From positions 5,084,001 through 5,148,000 of the forward strand of contig OZ316891.1 in assembly GCA_973895155.1 (NCBI GenBank): a stretch of 64,000 nt of DNA, in the 5' to 3' direction. Numbering within the stretch: the stretch's first letter is position 1; each line of letters begins with the position of its first letter. Position numbers and translations under genes: made by a program. The notes under the pieces are model-generated. The model was not told where the DNA came from. It ran no database searches and saw nothing but the letters and a program-made list of their open reading frames with translations. Below are positions 44,501 through 56,052 of this stretch, piece by piece. This stretch comes from Marsupella aquatica (Eukaryota > Marchantiophyta).

Positions 44501-47099
44501 TTTTGGTGGCTTATTCAACAAAAGAAACACTGGACCATAAGGGGACTACATGGTCATCCTGCACTTATCCATCCTGCACTTAGACGTTGTTCACTGTACT
44601 CAAGGAGTTGAGGGAAGCTCGAACAGGGACACCTCATCGAAAGATTATGGGTCCCTAGCAAAGATGCTGTGGCTCCCAACAAGGCACCTCAGCAATCTCA
44701 GTTGCCTTGTGCCCAAAGCAGTACGAGGATACAAAAAAGAAACCTCTAGGCCAGAATCCTACTTTAATTGCAATCCTAGATAATTATCAAATTGTTTTGT
44801 TTAGATTAATAGGGTACATGTCAAAGTAACACTGTAACTCTCAGAACACAAAGTGCTTTGAGGGTCAGGAAATAATAAGCCAATGCTGTTCCCGCAAAGT
44901 TATCAGGTTGTGGCGGAAAAGAGCCAATGTTGTTAGTGCAAATGTTATCATGTTGGGGAGGGAAAGCTCAACTACCAAAAATTGTAGGGAAGGACGATAA
45001 AAAAATATATATTTGATGGTAATTAGCTAAATTCTTGGAAATAATAGGAGGGTAAAAGAACTTATTAGAAACTTATAGTTTTAAAATGTTATCTGGTACA
45101 TAGCCTTTGATAAACCTAAAATAGGTCATTAATGCTAAAAATAAAAAATGTTTCTAGGAATATGTTATTTATAATTTAAATTATTATACCAGGTTAGGAT
45201 TGCAGATGGTGTCGCAAAAGTGAAACCCCTTTGGACCACCACGTTGCACACAGTGCTCAACCATATGAAAAAATAATTCTTTGTCACTCTGATGGAAGTG
45301 TAGCTTACCTACACTTCTAGCATACCCTCAAAACTAAAAAAGATTTGAATTTATGAACATTAAATGATTACAATTAAACCCAAATTTCAAAAGACCAACC
45401 TTGGATCCATGAGAGCATCATTTCATGGTGTGGCCCTTACTAACATCCATCCCCCCCCCAAACGAAAAAAAATTTAAAATGAAGAAAACAAAGAAAGCGA
45501 AAATAAATGAAACGAAAGTACCAACCTCACATGCATGTGAGTGCAGTTTATAAAAAAAAGAACAAAAACATTTCAATGAAGAAAGCAAAAGAGGCTACAG
45601 TAAGTCCGTTTAAATGTGATCTGTTGTGTCACCACCCCCTCGAGTCCCTTTCATATTCACCCCACAGTCTATAGTTACCGTGTCTACATTAGTGCTCCTG
45701 CTTTTCATAATTGGTCTGCGCGTGAATAATGGCCACGAAGCCCGTCTGGCTCCCCCCCCCCCCCCCCCCCCCTCAACTTACCATTCCACTCTGCTGGTGA
45801 CACAAACCTCTAATTGGGTGCAATAAATGCCTGTTTTGGGTTATTGTGGTGCTCATGTGTAAAGAAACATTATCAACTTATTTACTACCTAGTGGTAACT
45901 TGGTTTGCATTTCTGAATGGTTAAAATGTATTATTATTTGCGCTTCAAGACTTTTGGGGGTGATCATTTTAATTTTAGTTTTCATATTCTCATCTACTTT
46001 TTTGGTGTTTAGCTGGTACCTAGCTGAAATATGTGTTACTGATTTTAAGGGATCACATGGTTTTATCTATTTATTATTTAAGCGAACCAGATTACTGCTA
46101 GCTAGGGTACTGTGAATTACTGCATGTGAAGGCTATGGGAGCTGTTTAGTATAATTACATTGGAAGATTTGACATGTTTGGTTGAATAGGGTCCCTAACT
46201 ATTGCATGGGAAATGAAAGTTTAAACCAGAATAAGAAAAAAAATTTAGTAGAAAACATTTGATTCCAATGAAGCCTACAAATTGGAATGAAAATCCCATC
46301 AGAGCTAATATAGCTAGTACTTTCAAGATAGCACAGATACAATTAATTTTGAAAACTCACACTCCTAATGACAGAATTTTGGGGTCTGACTAAATCCCAG
46401 AAAAAATTCTTCCCATCAAATTAGTGAGACAAATTTCATGGATATTCCGAGTTTTTATTGGGAAACAAAAGTTTTGGCCCAATCTAGAGACTAGAGTAGA
46501 CTGGGATGTGGTACCGCACATGTGCATAGACTGGCTTGACCCAATATTGATTCCATCATCAGTCTTTCATGGTCCAGATATTGTCTACTTTCAGATAAAT
46601 TATGCCTGGACCATAAAATGAGCAGGGATGACTGCAGTTGGCAGTTGGCTTTACAAGAACGAAGGCCATTCAGGGAAGCTGTCTAACAATTGTACCTGGA
46701 AAGCAGACCCAAATCAAAGGTGGGCCAAACCTTTCCAAACTTGGGCTCCTTCTCTAAGGGATCTACATTTATTGAATCTCATGATTTCAGAACATTGTTG
46801 GTCACCACGGAGTTGCATTTATTGAACAAAAGATGTTTGGTATGACTTGTAGTCTACCTGGTTGGGATTTGCATTTATTGAACAAAACTCTTTGGTATGG
46901 GGTCTACCCTCACCTTTAGAACCATTCATTAAACTTCATTTCAAAAGATTTTTGGTCGTTAGTCTATAGAATTGTTCAAAATCAAAAGCTACTCTCAAGC
47001 CTATTGTCTAGAGTAACATTCAATCAAAACCTACATACTAACAATCTCAAGCTTATTATCTAGATTCAGGGAAGCCTCTAGCTAGTACTCCTAGATGGC
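41552..47099. other. Intergenic, no confident gene
   Basis: Downstream of the transporter gene a second GAGCT run (41775-41788) is seen. An open frame at 42090-42548 (minus) is listed separately. A 40-bp tandem duplication with CTGCACTTATGCAAGACTAC lies near 44445-44535, and a C21 run at 45752-45772. Nothing else was recognised on either strand. Confidence 0.5.
42090..42548 (-). CDS. Unrecognised 152-aa ORF
   Basis: The frame stays open for 192 codons (42090-42668); the first ATG is at 42548, giving 152 aa starting MSHMLHDVLERQARGRQQAK and ending NLIPKSWNL. It is basic (RRRHR and several Lys/Arg clusters) with no membrane segment or known motif that I can identify. It lies about 540 bp beyond the ABCG gene on the opposite strand. 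It could be a species-restricted gene, an exon of a larger gene or chance. Confidence 0.2.
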   Translation of the reverse strand: MSHMLHDVLERQARGRQQAKNLYTTTDTDDLQIQVKHNVVSEFSADINNTFYVSKWLSFPDIMRQPLSATKIRENVFTFTQVITEVLFITRLTTMSCMSERLFNSRRRHRLVYSFQRSVKSRMTRPNSITALHNTKDSFLARDNLIPKSWNL

Positions 47100-47557
47100 G
47101 GCAAGTGTAGGGGTGAGACAACAGTGGGTCTGAGCAAAGCTTCAGTATATGGTCTTGACAATTAGAAGTGTCACTCCAATTTGCTTTGGTGGAAAATAGT
47201 CACAAATGTTGCCTACCTCGTGAGACAACAGTGGGTCTGAGCAAAGCTCCAATGGTATTTAGAACTAGAAGTGGCACTCCAATAATTTGCTTTAGTGGAA
47301 AACAATCTTAAATGTGGCCTATCTCATGAGACAACAGTGGGTTTGAGCAAAGCTCCAATTGTTTTTACAATAAGAAGTGTCACTCCAATTTTCTTCAATT
47401 GTGTGGGAAAAAGTCACAAATGCTGCCTACCTTTTGAGACAACAGTGGGCCAAGCTCCATTATTTGGTCTTTGGAAGAAGAAGATCGAGTAACTCCATTT
47501 TGCTTTGGTGGAAAAAAGTCACAATTGTAGCCTGGTGAGGCAACAGTGGGTCTGAGT
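47100..47557 (+). repeat. ~108-bp tandem repeat, interrupted by a solo LTR
   Basis: A unit with GAGACAACAGTGGGTCTGAG, AGCAAAGCTCCAAT, AGAAGTGTCACTCCAATTTGC and TGGAAAAAAGTCACAAATG recurs at about 47112, 47222, 47330, 47435 and 47535. The fifth unit breaks off at TCTGAGT, where an LTR was inserted, and resumes at about 48033 (TGAGTGAAGCTCTAAGG..GTCACTCCAATTATTTGC) until about 48120. Confidence 0.75.
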
Positions 47558-48032
47558 TGTTGAGCATAGACGACGATCGCAACGGCAAGCCCATGAACCA
47601 TCCAACGCACAATAGTCGACACAAGAGATACGTGGTTCACCTCCTTGAGGCTACGTCCACGGGAACACACAAGAGAACTTTACTGAACTCTAAGCCCGTC
47701 GGCTATACCGAGTCTCCACAGTGTAAGCTCTCCCTATCTCTCAAGTGGCTCCATAACAATGAGCCTTGGTTCTGCCTCTCCAAGCACACATGCCTCTTAT
47801 GATATAGTGTGCAACTTAGTTGTATCTAACCACATAGTTGTACCTAACCACATAGTTGTACCTAATCACGTAGTTGTACCTAACCACATAGTTGTACCTA
47901 ATCACGTAGTTGTACCTAACCACATAGTTGTACCTAATCACGTAGTTGTACCTAACCACGTAGTTGTACCAACCCACGTTGTTGTACCAACCACGTCATA
48001 CCTAACCTAGACGTAAGAGTAAATACCCAACA
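47558..48032 (+). mobile_element. Solo LTR, copy 3, variant with internal minisatellite (475 bp)
   Basis: The first ~205 bp match the other LTR copies (TGTTGAGCATAGACGAC..). After ACAATGAGCC the sequence diverges and contains a minisatellite (47815-47998), then ends AAATACCCAACA. TGAGT flanks both ends (47553-47557 and 48033-48037), a perfect 5-bp target duplication, so the boundaries are secure. It is therefore a complete LTR of a different subfamily rather than a truncated copy. Confidence 0.8.
47815..47998 (+). repeat. 19/38-bp minisatellite inside an LTR
   Basis: The word TAGTTGTACCTAACCACA alternates with TAGTTGTACCTAATCACG for about nine 19-bp units. Several units hold the ACGT core (CACGTAGTTG). 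Translation gives a repeating VVVPNH pattern, which explains ORF 47759-48010; it is not a protein gene. Confidence 0.85.
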
Positions 48033-48037
48033 TGAGT

Positions 48038-51000
48038 GAAGCTCTAAGGGTCTAACTTTAAAACTAGAACTGTCACTCCAATTATTTGCGTTGGTGGGAA
48101 AAAGTCACAAATGTTGCAAATCCTCTCAAAAGCCATCTGAGAGTGTGGAGTACTCTTCTAATAGAGAGTCTCAAATATTGAAAAAAAAACCCACCTCATG
48201 GGCGTCACGCAATGCACTTGGGCGCACCTAAACTGGGTGTAGCCGGGCAGTGATATTTTTGGGCTCTCAGATTTAAGAGGGGCTGCGACAGTGTGTGAAG
48301 ATCACTAGGTGAGTCAATAAACACACTTATTCAAAATCGAGTTCTCTCCTCGGAGCATTTACTTGGCACTCAATTTTGGCCACAACTCCCGGGCTTGACT
48401 GGTCGGGCCTCATATTCGATGCCAGATCAGTTGTTCCGGCTACCTCGGGTCACAACACTCCTAGCCTGGAAGAAGTCACCAACCAAAATTGATTGTATTT
48501 GAGATGCCCTAAATTGATTGTATTTGAGATGCCCTAATGAAGTATTTGAGATACCCTAATGGAGAAAAAAAATGAAAGGAGTGTAGTGCACTCGTTGAGA
48601 CTGTCAAGCTTAGTTCAGGTACGCCATGACAGTGCTCACGGGAAACAATGAGGAATCATGCCGGTGGCTGGAGGGTGTCTGATGACTGGCGACCCGTCAG
48701 CAGCTGCACAATTTATAGTTGGACATTTATATCGGCCTGATGAGAGAACTATTTCCATGCAGGAACAGGAGCAGTAGCTTCAACCAGTTTCCATCTCCAT
48801 CTCCATCGAACGTTACTTATTGTGTTAAAGCACTCGGACAGCTTTGGGTCGGCGTCATTAGAATAAGAGATCTGTGGGGATGTCCAGCTTTCAGTCTTTC
48901 ACCTCTCCATCTCTCGATCTGTGATTCGATCCCAGTCTAAGCCGTTTCAACAGAGGTACGTGATGTGGGACATGATCGAAATGCAGTCGGTGCCTTTCAC
49001 TGTGAAGGATTCATTGAAGACTTTCTTGAGTCGAGATCAGTTTCTAATGCAGCTCGATCGGTTTTGGAAGAAAGTTTACACGAGGGCCACGAATTTCTGG
49101 TTCTCTAGTGCAGTTTTTGTCCCAATCAGATTCTTCTCACCGTCGCACAAGCTAGTTGCATGTCTAGGACCCACGTTTCATGGTAAAGTGCTCTGGAGGT
49201 ATGGAGGTAGGAGTATTACCTTCCCAAACAATCGAACGTAAGGAGCAGTCTCTGTGGCACTGCATTGTCCACAAATCAATAAAGAAATCGAGCAACTCGT
49301 ATCGCTGTTACAATATTGGAAGAAACGTATGGGAGCGTCTTTCGTCGGGCGACGATGCGGTGGTTCCCGAGCAGAACGGGTCCATAATTATGTGAAAAGT
49401 CTCGTTGAATTTGAGTAGGCATTCAAGCAATGGACGGCGGTGAAAATGTGGAATAAATATTCACCTGCTTCATGGAGGTCAGCTTCATGGAGGTCAAATA
49501 GTAGTGTTCGTTCATTCTCCTCTTTCATCCAGCACCACTTTCATTCAACGTAAAGGAGTATGTAAAGCTCCGGACATACTGTTGTGCATGACTTTCATGT
49601 TCCGAGTTGCCACGAATGGACCTAAGGGCTGTGAGGAGCCCAACAGGAACCTTTCTAGCTGCGGTGTAGTACCGCACGAGGACGTATCACTCAGCAGTGA
49701 GAGACGCCTGGAATGACAGGATTCTAGAACATTGGCTAAGGAGGAGCTCAGGAGCCTCGTGTGTTTCCGTAGTGGATTGGCGGAGGCGGGACAAACTTCT
49801 GTGGATTGGGCCATGCACATATTTCGGAGGGAGCACTGTTGCGCATGGTGTGGCCGATTTCTGCGTTGCTCCCTAGACCAGACGGCGGTACTTCCTCTGT
49901 CGCAACTGGTTATGATTGTATGCGGCGTTCCCGCTGACGCTCAACTCGTTTCCCGCTTTTTGACGCACCTTTGACACTTCCATATTTTGCTGCAGCAGTG
50001 CATCGTGTTGCAAAATTTCATGACACGGGTGCGGCGGCTGTCCTTTACATGCAGGTTTTTATGTCCCACCGGTAAGATTCATGCCCGCACAAAAAAATTG
50101 CATGCTTGAAATCTGGATGTTTTAACCGACGTGCTGCCATCGCTCGTATTGTAGAATGATGTTATTTAATTGTCTCTTTTTTGGGGAATCCGGAACTCCC
50201 CTGTGCGCACAACAATCATTATTGCCAAGCTAGCCTCATAGGTGCAAGGCCGCGAGGTTTACAGCTTACTTTTGTAGCTAGATTTGAGGGAAGATGTCGG
50301 AGAACTCAGGAAGAATAATGTGAAAGACCTGAAAGGCACCGGACAAGAAGGAAACAACTGGAAAAGAGTCGGCCAAGAAAAAGCGTCGCATGGAGAACGA
50401 GTATTTGGCGGTTGTTCGACTGTTGTACAGTCGTTAAATTCGCTTTGGCCTTCATGAGCTTTTACGATTATTCTCGTGAGCCCGTGGGCATGGTTGTGCA
50501 GGATTTGGGCTTCGACCTTTGTTTACTTTCCTTGTCCTGTTGCGCCCTCCGAAATCGGCGCTCTCCCTTCTTTCTGTGCTTTTACTGGACATTCTCCTAA
50601 AAGTGAATTTCTTCCTCTAGCACGGACTCTGGGAAAGAATTCAGGGTAACAACATCAGGATCGCCTTTGTTCACAAGCTTGCAGAATTTCAGGAATGTAT
50701 TTCGGCGCAGCTTGGATTATCTACCCTGATTTCAACATATGACCGGAAGTACAGCCCAAAGGTGACAAGAAGATGAGTTCCAATTTGCAGGACATGCTTG
50801 GGTATTTTTTTCTCGAAGACTGGGGTATTCTCCTCTCTCTCCATTGTTTATCTTTTTATGTCACTGCCACACAAAAAGTTTCAATATAATAATTCAGCCA
50901 TCTGGTCCCGACGTGAGCTGCTTCCCCTTGCCTCGTGTTCCTCCAATACAGTTACTGTCCCATGCCATTACAAAGTATGGCGCCAGCGTACCGGATAGGT

Positions 51001-51700
51001 TCCAGTACTTCAAAGTACATAACTTTCCCATTCCAAAGGACAATTTGCCAAATTGGAAGCCTTTTGAATGCAAGAATTTGTGGTGCGACCTAACTGGTAC
51101 CAATGTTCAATCCATACATGACAATCCAGCCTAGAAAAGCTCTACGGTTAGCTGCAGAGCTTCCGTGAGGCATTTTCTACTCGTATGCGAAGACTTCGTG
51201 ATTGGCCTCAATCTTCATAAACGGTAGGAGACTATTTGTTAGTAGCGATGATGAACAAGTTTTTGATGCTTTTCATCTAATAAGGATCCTACTTACATCT
51301 AGAGGTATTGATGCATCATATTTCAAGTTAGTAGAGCAAACCTTCCTTAGCTTTCACTAGAGGGAGAACGATCTGATTACTCCAGTATATGAGAGGTACC
51401 GTAGTTGTTTTCAGGATCTCAAACGTTTTTCAAAATGGGCTGACGTATGCTCTTCATCGTTGTTCTGAGCGGCCAATGTCTAGGGTGCGATGTCATTAAT
51501 GAGGACTAATGGGATTTCCTGAGGACCAGAATCCCTTGGCCTGGTCTCATAGCTCTCATATTGCCTCTTTTGATCTTGAGTGATACCCAAAATGCATCTA
51601 CTCAACTCAGTAGATACGCAATTAAGTTCTCGGGGTCCATAAAAGAAGAAAGAAACAGAAGAACGAAAAGAACGAAAAGAAAATAGGAAACTCGAAGCTT
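48038..51700. other. Intergenic, possible gene remnants
   Basis: No family is recognisable. Between 48900 and 51450 there are several ORFs on the plus strand (48921-49241, 49504-49716, 49732-49974, 50844-51134) with protein-like composition but no shared frame or splice pattern I can trust. Decayed gene or transposon remnants are possible. A duplicated word TTGATTGTATTTGAGATGCC lies at 48490-48535. Confidence 0.45.
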
Positions 51701-51992
51701 GTTTTCAGCAAAGCACTAGAGAGTAGTCAGCAGACTATTCTCCTGACAGGAAAGCTGGCAAATACATAGCACTAGAAAGACCTATTGCGCACTAAGTCTT
51801 CAGACTACCTCTGCCATTGGAGAGTACTCAGCAGGATATGCTGCTGACAGGAAATATGGAAAAGATTAACAGCACTCGAAAAACTTCTGCGCACTAGCTC
51901 TCCACTAGACTACTTCGCTGCTGACAGGAAATCTGGAAAAGACTAACAGCCTCGAAAAACTACTGCATACTAGCCCTCTAGACTACCTCTGC
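51700..51992 (+). repeat. Tandem repeat, about three units of ~95-105 bp
   Basis: Each unit includes CTGACAGGAAATCTGGAAAAG, TTAACAGCACTCGAAAAACT, GCGCACTAG and AGACTACCTCTGC. Units begin around 51730, 51840 and 51910 and differ by short deletions. Confidence 0.65.
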
Positions 51993-54900
51993 TTTAAGAC
52001 CCTAATGAACGTGGAACCCGCACATAGAGAGAGTCCTCAAGCCCCGAAAGCTAAGAGCGCTGGTGTTGACTGCTTCACCTTGGCACGCGGAATTGCTTAC
52101 CTAAATATGAAGCACTCTAGCGAGTATCACTTACGTTCCAAACGCTAGTGCCAGATTGGAACGAGACAGTGGACGACGGTAGGCTGATGGGTCCTAGCGT
52201 ATATACTACCATTTAATCTTCTCTCATCAAAACCCAGATGGTAACGGGTAGGCTGACTTTAATAACTTTTCCCTGTGGTCAATGCAAGGGACAGCATGAT
52301 TTTGAACTCGATGGAGAAGGGCCTTAGTTCCTATGTTGCCGAACCTGCATTTGTCCAGCTAGGTTGTCAATTACTGATCATAGTATTATCCTCGTTACAT
52401 GCTCCCTGCAATGCTTTCGCTCTTCACTCAAAATGACCATTTCAGTCCTAGGGTTTTATGATAGAACAGAATACAAACTGGAATCAATTCAGCTTAACAC
52501 AACGAGCAAGCCGATGGACAGCAAATGACCCGCCTATGATCCATTAGCAAGAAGATGGTCAGCACGCGGTGTGGCAATAGTTATGCGCTAGTTGTTCAAA
52601 ATTGGACCTATCTCGTGAAGGAACAATCGCTCGGTTGATTAAGGATTCTGGAACAGAACTTACTGTGAAGGATCTTAGCGGAGTGTTTCTCTTCCTATGC
52701 CATTACTTGTGTAGTGTGACTATTCATAAACTACAGTCTCCTAATATATTCCCTACTCTCTACTCTCCGTAGGAACATCTAACAAATATCGTCTCGACAG
52801 GTCTGGCTTGAGATCTTCTTCGATTCGATTTTCTCATCCTGCTAGTTTTCTTCCTGTCCCGAAGGCACTGGTGGATCCATTGGAATAACGCAATCAGCGG
52901 GGACTAGTACGTGGGTCTCTTAGTCTAGCGTCGCTGGTAATGTCATACTCTCCAGCATGAGGTCCAGAAACTTACTCCAAGGTCTCTTGTTGATATCTAC
53001 ATCGTCCAAAATTGGTTAGATTGAACCTAAAACCTTTCTGGAGCAACTGTAAGACTGGACCAATATAATACCCAACATTGACATCACCCCAATAAAACAA
53101 AGAATTTTCCCCATAATTTGACTGGAAGTTTCTTAACGCATTATTAAAATGGAATTTATAATTCAAAATGCGACCACTCTTCCCAATAGAAATGACAACA
53201 TTAATGCGTCCTATACGATCTGGGAGCCTTCCACTTGTGTAATGTTAAGAATGTTATGAATCACTACTACTACTGGAATTGTGAAACAGGGGGTTTCTTG
53301 TTGATTCGCAAATGAACTCGATTTTCAGCGATTTGATGGGGCTCCCTAATCTGATCATAAAGAAAGACGTATTCTTGGATCGAAACAAGTGTTTCCTGTT
53401 GAGATCAATTTACATATATAGGCTCTGGATGGTGATTTTCCTGCTGTAGCTCTGCTAGCCAAAGCAGCATGAGGTTAGTAACATTGTCATATGGAGACGT
53501 TTAATGGGTGGAATTTTTCTGGAAAATCAACAAGCATGTTACAACGTCCTCGTTCCTCCTTGATTGACACTGCACAGCAGAACGTTGAGTTAGTCTATGA
53601 CAAAGACCGTCCCTCAAGAACGCATATAGGGAACTGAAAGTTTGTTGACGCTCTACCACCTTGTTCACAACCATTCAATGGATTTCCCTCGTACGTTGCC
53701 ATGCTTGTGGATGCATATAATATAGCAAAAGGAAGAGAGAAACAGGGGTCATCAAGTTCGGTTGGCTCTGGCCGCTCAATTAACATTACTTTTAAAGATT
53801 GTGGCTGGATCGTCTCGCCTGTATATTATTTAGGCAGCACTTAAAGTGGAATGCACTGACTACATTGACACGTTCTCACCGGCCAAAATCAGATCAGGAT
53901 TGCACAAAATACTCCTGGTCAATTCAAAGCACCACTTGCCTATGATGAATCGTACAGTGAGATGAGAGAAGACCTCAATCTGTTCAAGCCGGAAATATCT
54001 TGTCACTATCTGATTGTCACCTTGTTCCGTTACCGTTTGAACGGGTCTCCCGGTCCCTTCCTAGTAACTAGTTTTTGATTTTCAATACTGTTACGTTACT
54101 TCCAAGCGTCTGAATCATCCAGATTCATTGAACTTCACACAAGAAGAGAGAGTCTTGTTTAACCTAGCTCGAACGGCGTTCATGGAAATTTGACTCACTA
54201 TTGCCATCAAAGTGATCGATAAATTATCGTCAAATTTGAGAATGACACCGTCAGCTTAAATATCACCATTGTCTGTTGGTTTCCTTGATTGCCCTTACTT
54301 CAGTTTCGCTTAAGTGGCATTCTACCCATTCGTTGAACAGGTCAATTTGCGAATGTCAACTCTAGATGCATTTGCTGTTGACCTCAATGAGTAAGTAGTA
54401 CTGCATGAGCGATATACTAAAAGTTAAAAATTGTCATCACGAGGAAGATGCCCGGGAATTTGCAACAGTTTTGCAAAATATTGGAGGACTGGGGGAAATC
54501 AATTTTCTTCACCTGATTTGAAGATTGTTCATAGTTGATACAATATAAATTTTTCAAGAAATGACAAACTGTTTTCAAGCTCAGGCCAAAAGTTGAAATT
54601 TAGACTCCCAATAACAATTTTATTCTCATGTCATATATTGATACAGTATTCTATGAACCTTCCTAGTTCGCGTCAGGAAACATCAGATCTCGAGGAAAGT
54701 TCTGCTATAAATTTTTGCAGCCTGATCTTGACAAGCAGTAACGTGTGCTCTAAATCAGACCTGGCTTTAAATGTGCCACGGTCAGATACCTTTAGGAAAC
54801 GTATCTTGCAAGTTCTCGTTGCACAAGCACAGCAATTTACGTAGCTTTGACTACGAGGTGCTAAGTATTGTCTTTTGTCCTTGTCAGGATAGGAATAGAC

Positions 54901-56052
54901 ATCTTGACTCAGTCCACGAAGTACTCAAAACTTCGGGAGGTTCGCCTACACCAATCTTGATTCAATCGCCGCTGCTCGTACTGATGGGAAACTTGGGGAG
55001 CATCCTGCAACTCGTTAGAACTCCAGACTGAGGGTTTCGGGAATCAGCCAAAAACAAAGCGGAAGAAGCCGTGAGCAATTTGCCAAAAATGGTACTTAGA
55101 AGCGAATCTTAGGAAACTCAATAGGGAGAAAACCAAGAAGGGGAGAGAAGCAGACAGGAACCACCTCGGATCCCGGAACCCCTCATGATCTAGAATCTAA
55201 CTTCAAACAGATTTGTCCTTTCAAGTTTGAACAGAGCACCGAACAATCAATTTTTTAACGCGCTGTAATTTAATCAACACAGTGCTGGAATTATCTTACT
55301 TGTATGTCTTGAATACGATTTTCCACGTGCTAAAGAAGTATTAGAAGCAAGCAAATTATCTACAGCAAAATTGCCAATGTTTCGACGGCACCAAATTCAG
55401 AATTACGTGCAGAACGACTGAACCCTCTAGCTCGTTAAAACAGTTTTCAATTGAAAACTCAAAGACAGACTACTGTACTGCGGGGCGGACTTCTAGCGAA
55501 ACAGTGCAGATGCAGCTATCATGTCGTGTTCTGGGAGGAAGACCAAAGCAAGATCCCCAGTCTAGACAGCATATGATTAAGCTCTGCTATATTCATGTTT
55601 GATGCGGCAGATATCTCCAAGGAAGAAGTAATGTAAACTTGAAGAAATCGTTTTCTGTGATGGCTATTTTGCAATCAACCGAAACCAAAGCTCTCACTGG
55701 ACACGTTGAATTGTTTTAGATGATATCGAAGAGCTGCTGTATAATATTCCGATGTGAATACTGTTAGCTCTTTGATTTCACAAAAAATTCACACCCACGT
55801 TGTTAATTGGGTGGTGTTGTGCACCAAAATGTACTGTCGGGCACATCGCATTGAATCTCCAAGCACTCTCAGAAGAACCTGCAAAGAGGCGTAGGTTTGA
55901 ACCTGCTGGTCAGCTAGTTCGTTGCCGGGTCTCGCCCAAGTGATCGAATGTGAGGCGAACCAAACCTGGTCAGGTACTGTCGAGCTCAAAGCAGCGATTA
56001 GGCAAATATATTGCGAAATTTCCACAGATTTCGTGTTCAGAAGCCGGCACAA
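51993..56052. other. Intergenic, no gene
   Basis: I see no recognisable exon. Short ORFs such as 53595-53786 (minus) and 54593-54844 (plus) have no family resemblance. The last few hundred bases are the 5' flank of the galactosyltransferase gene. Confidence 0.5.

Noticed and set aside
47759-48010. ORF with repeating VVVPNH, possible repeat protein
   Set aside because: The pattern is the translation of a minisatellite inside a solo LTR; there is no start context or conserved domain.
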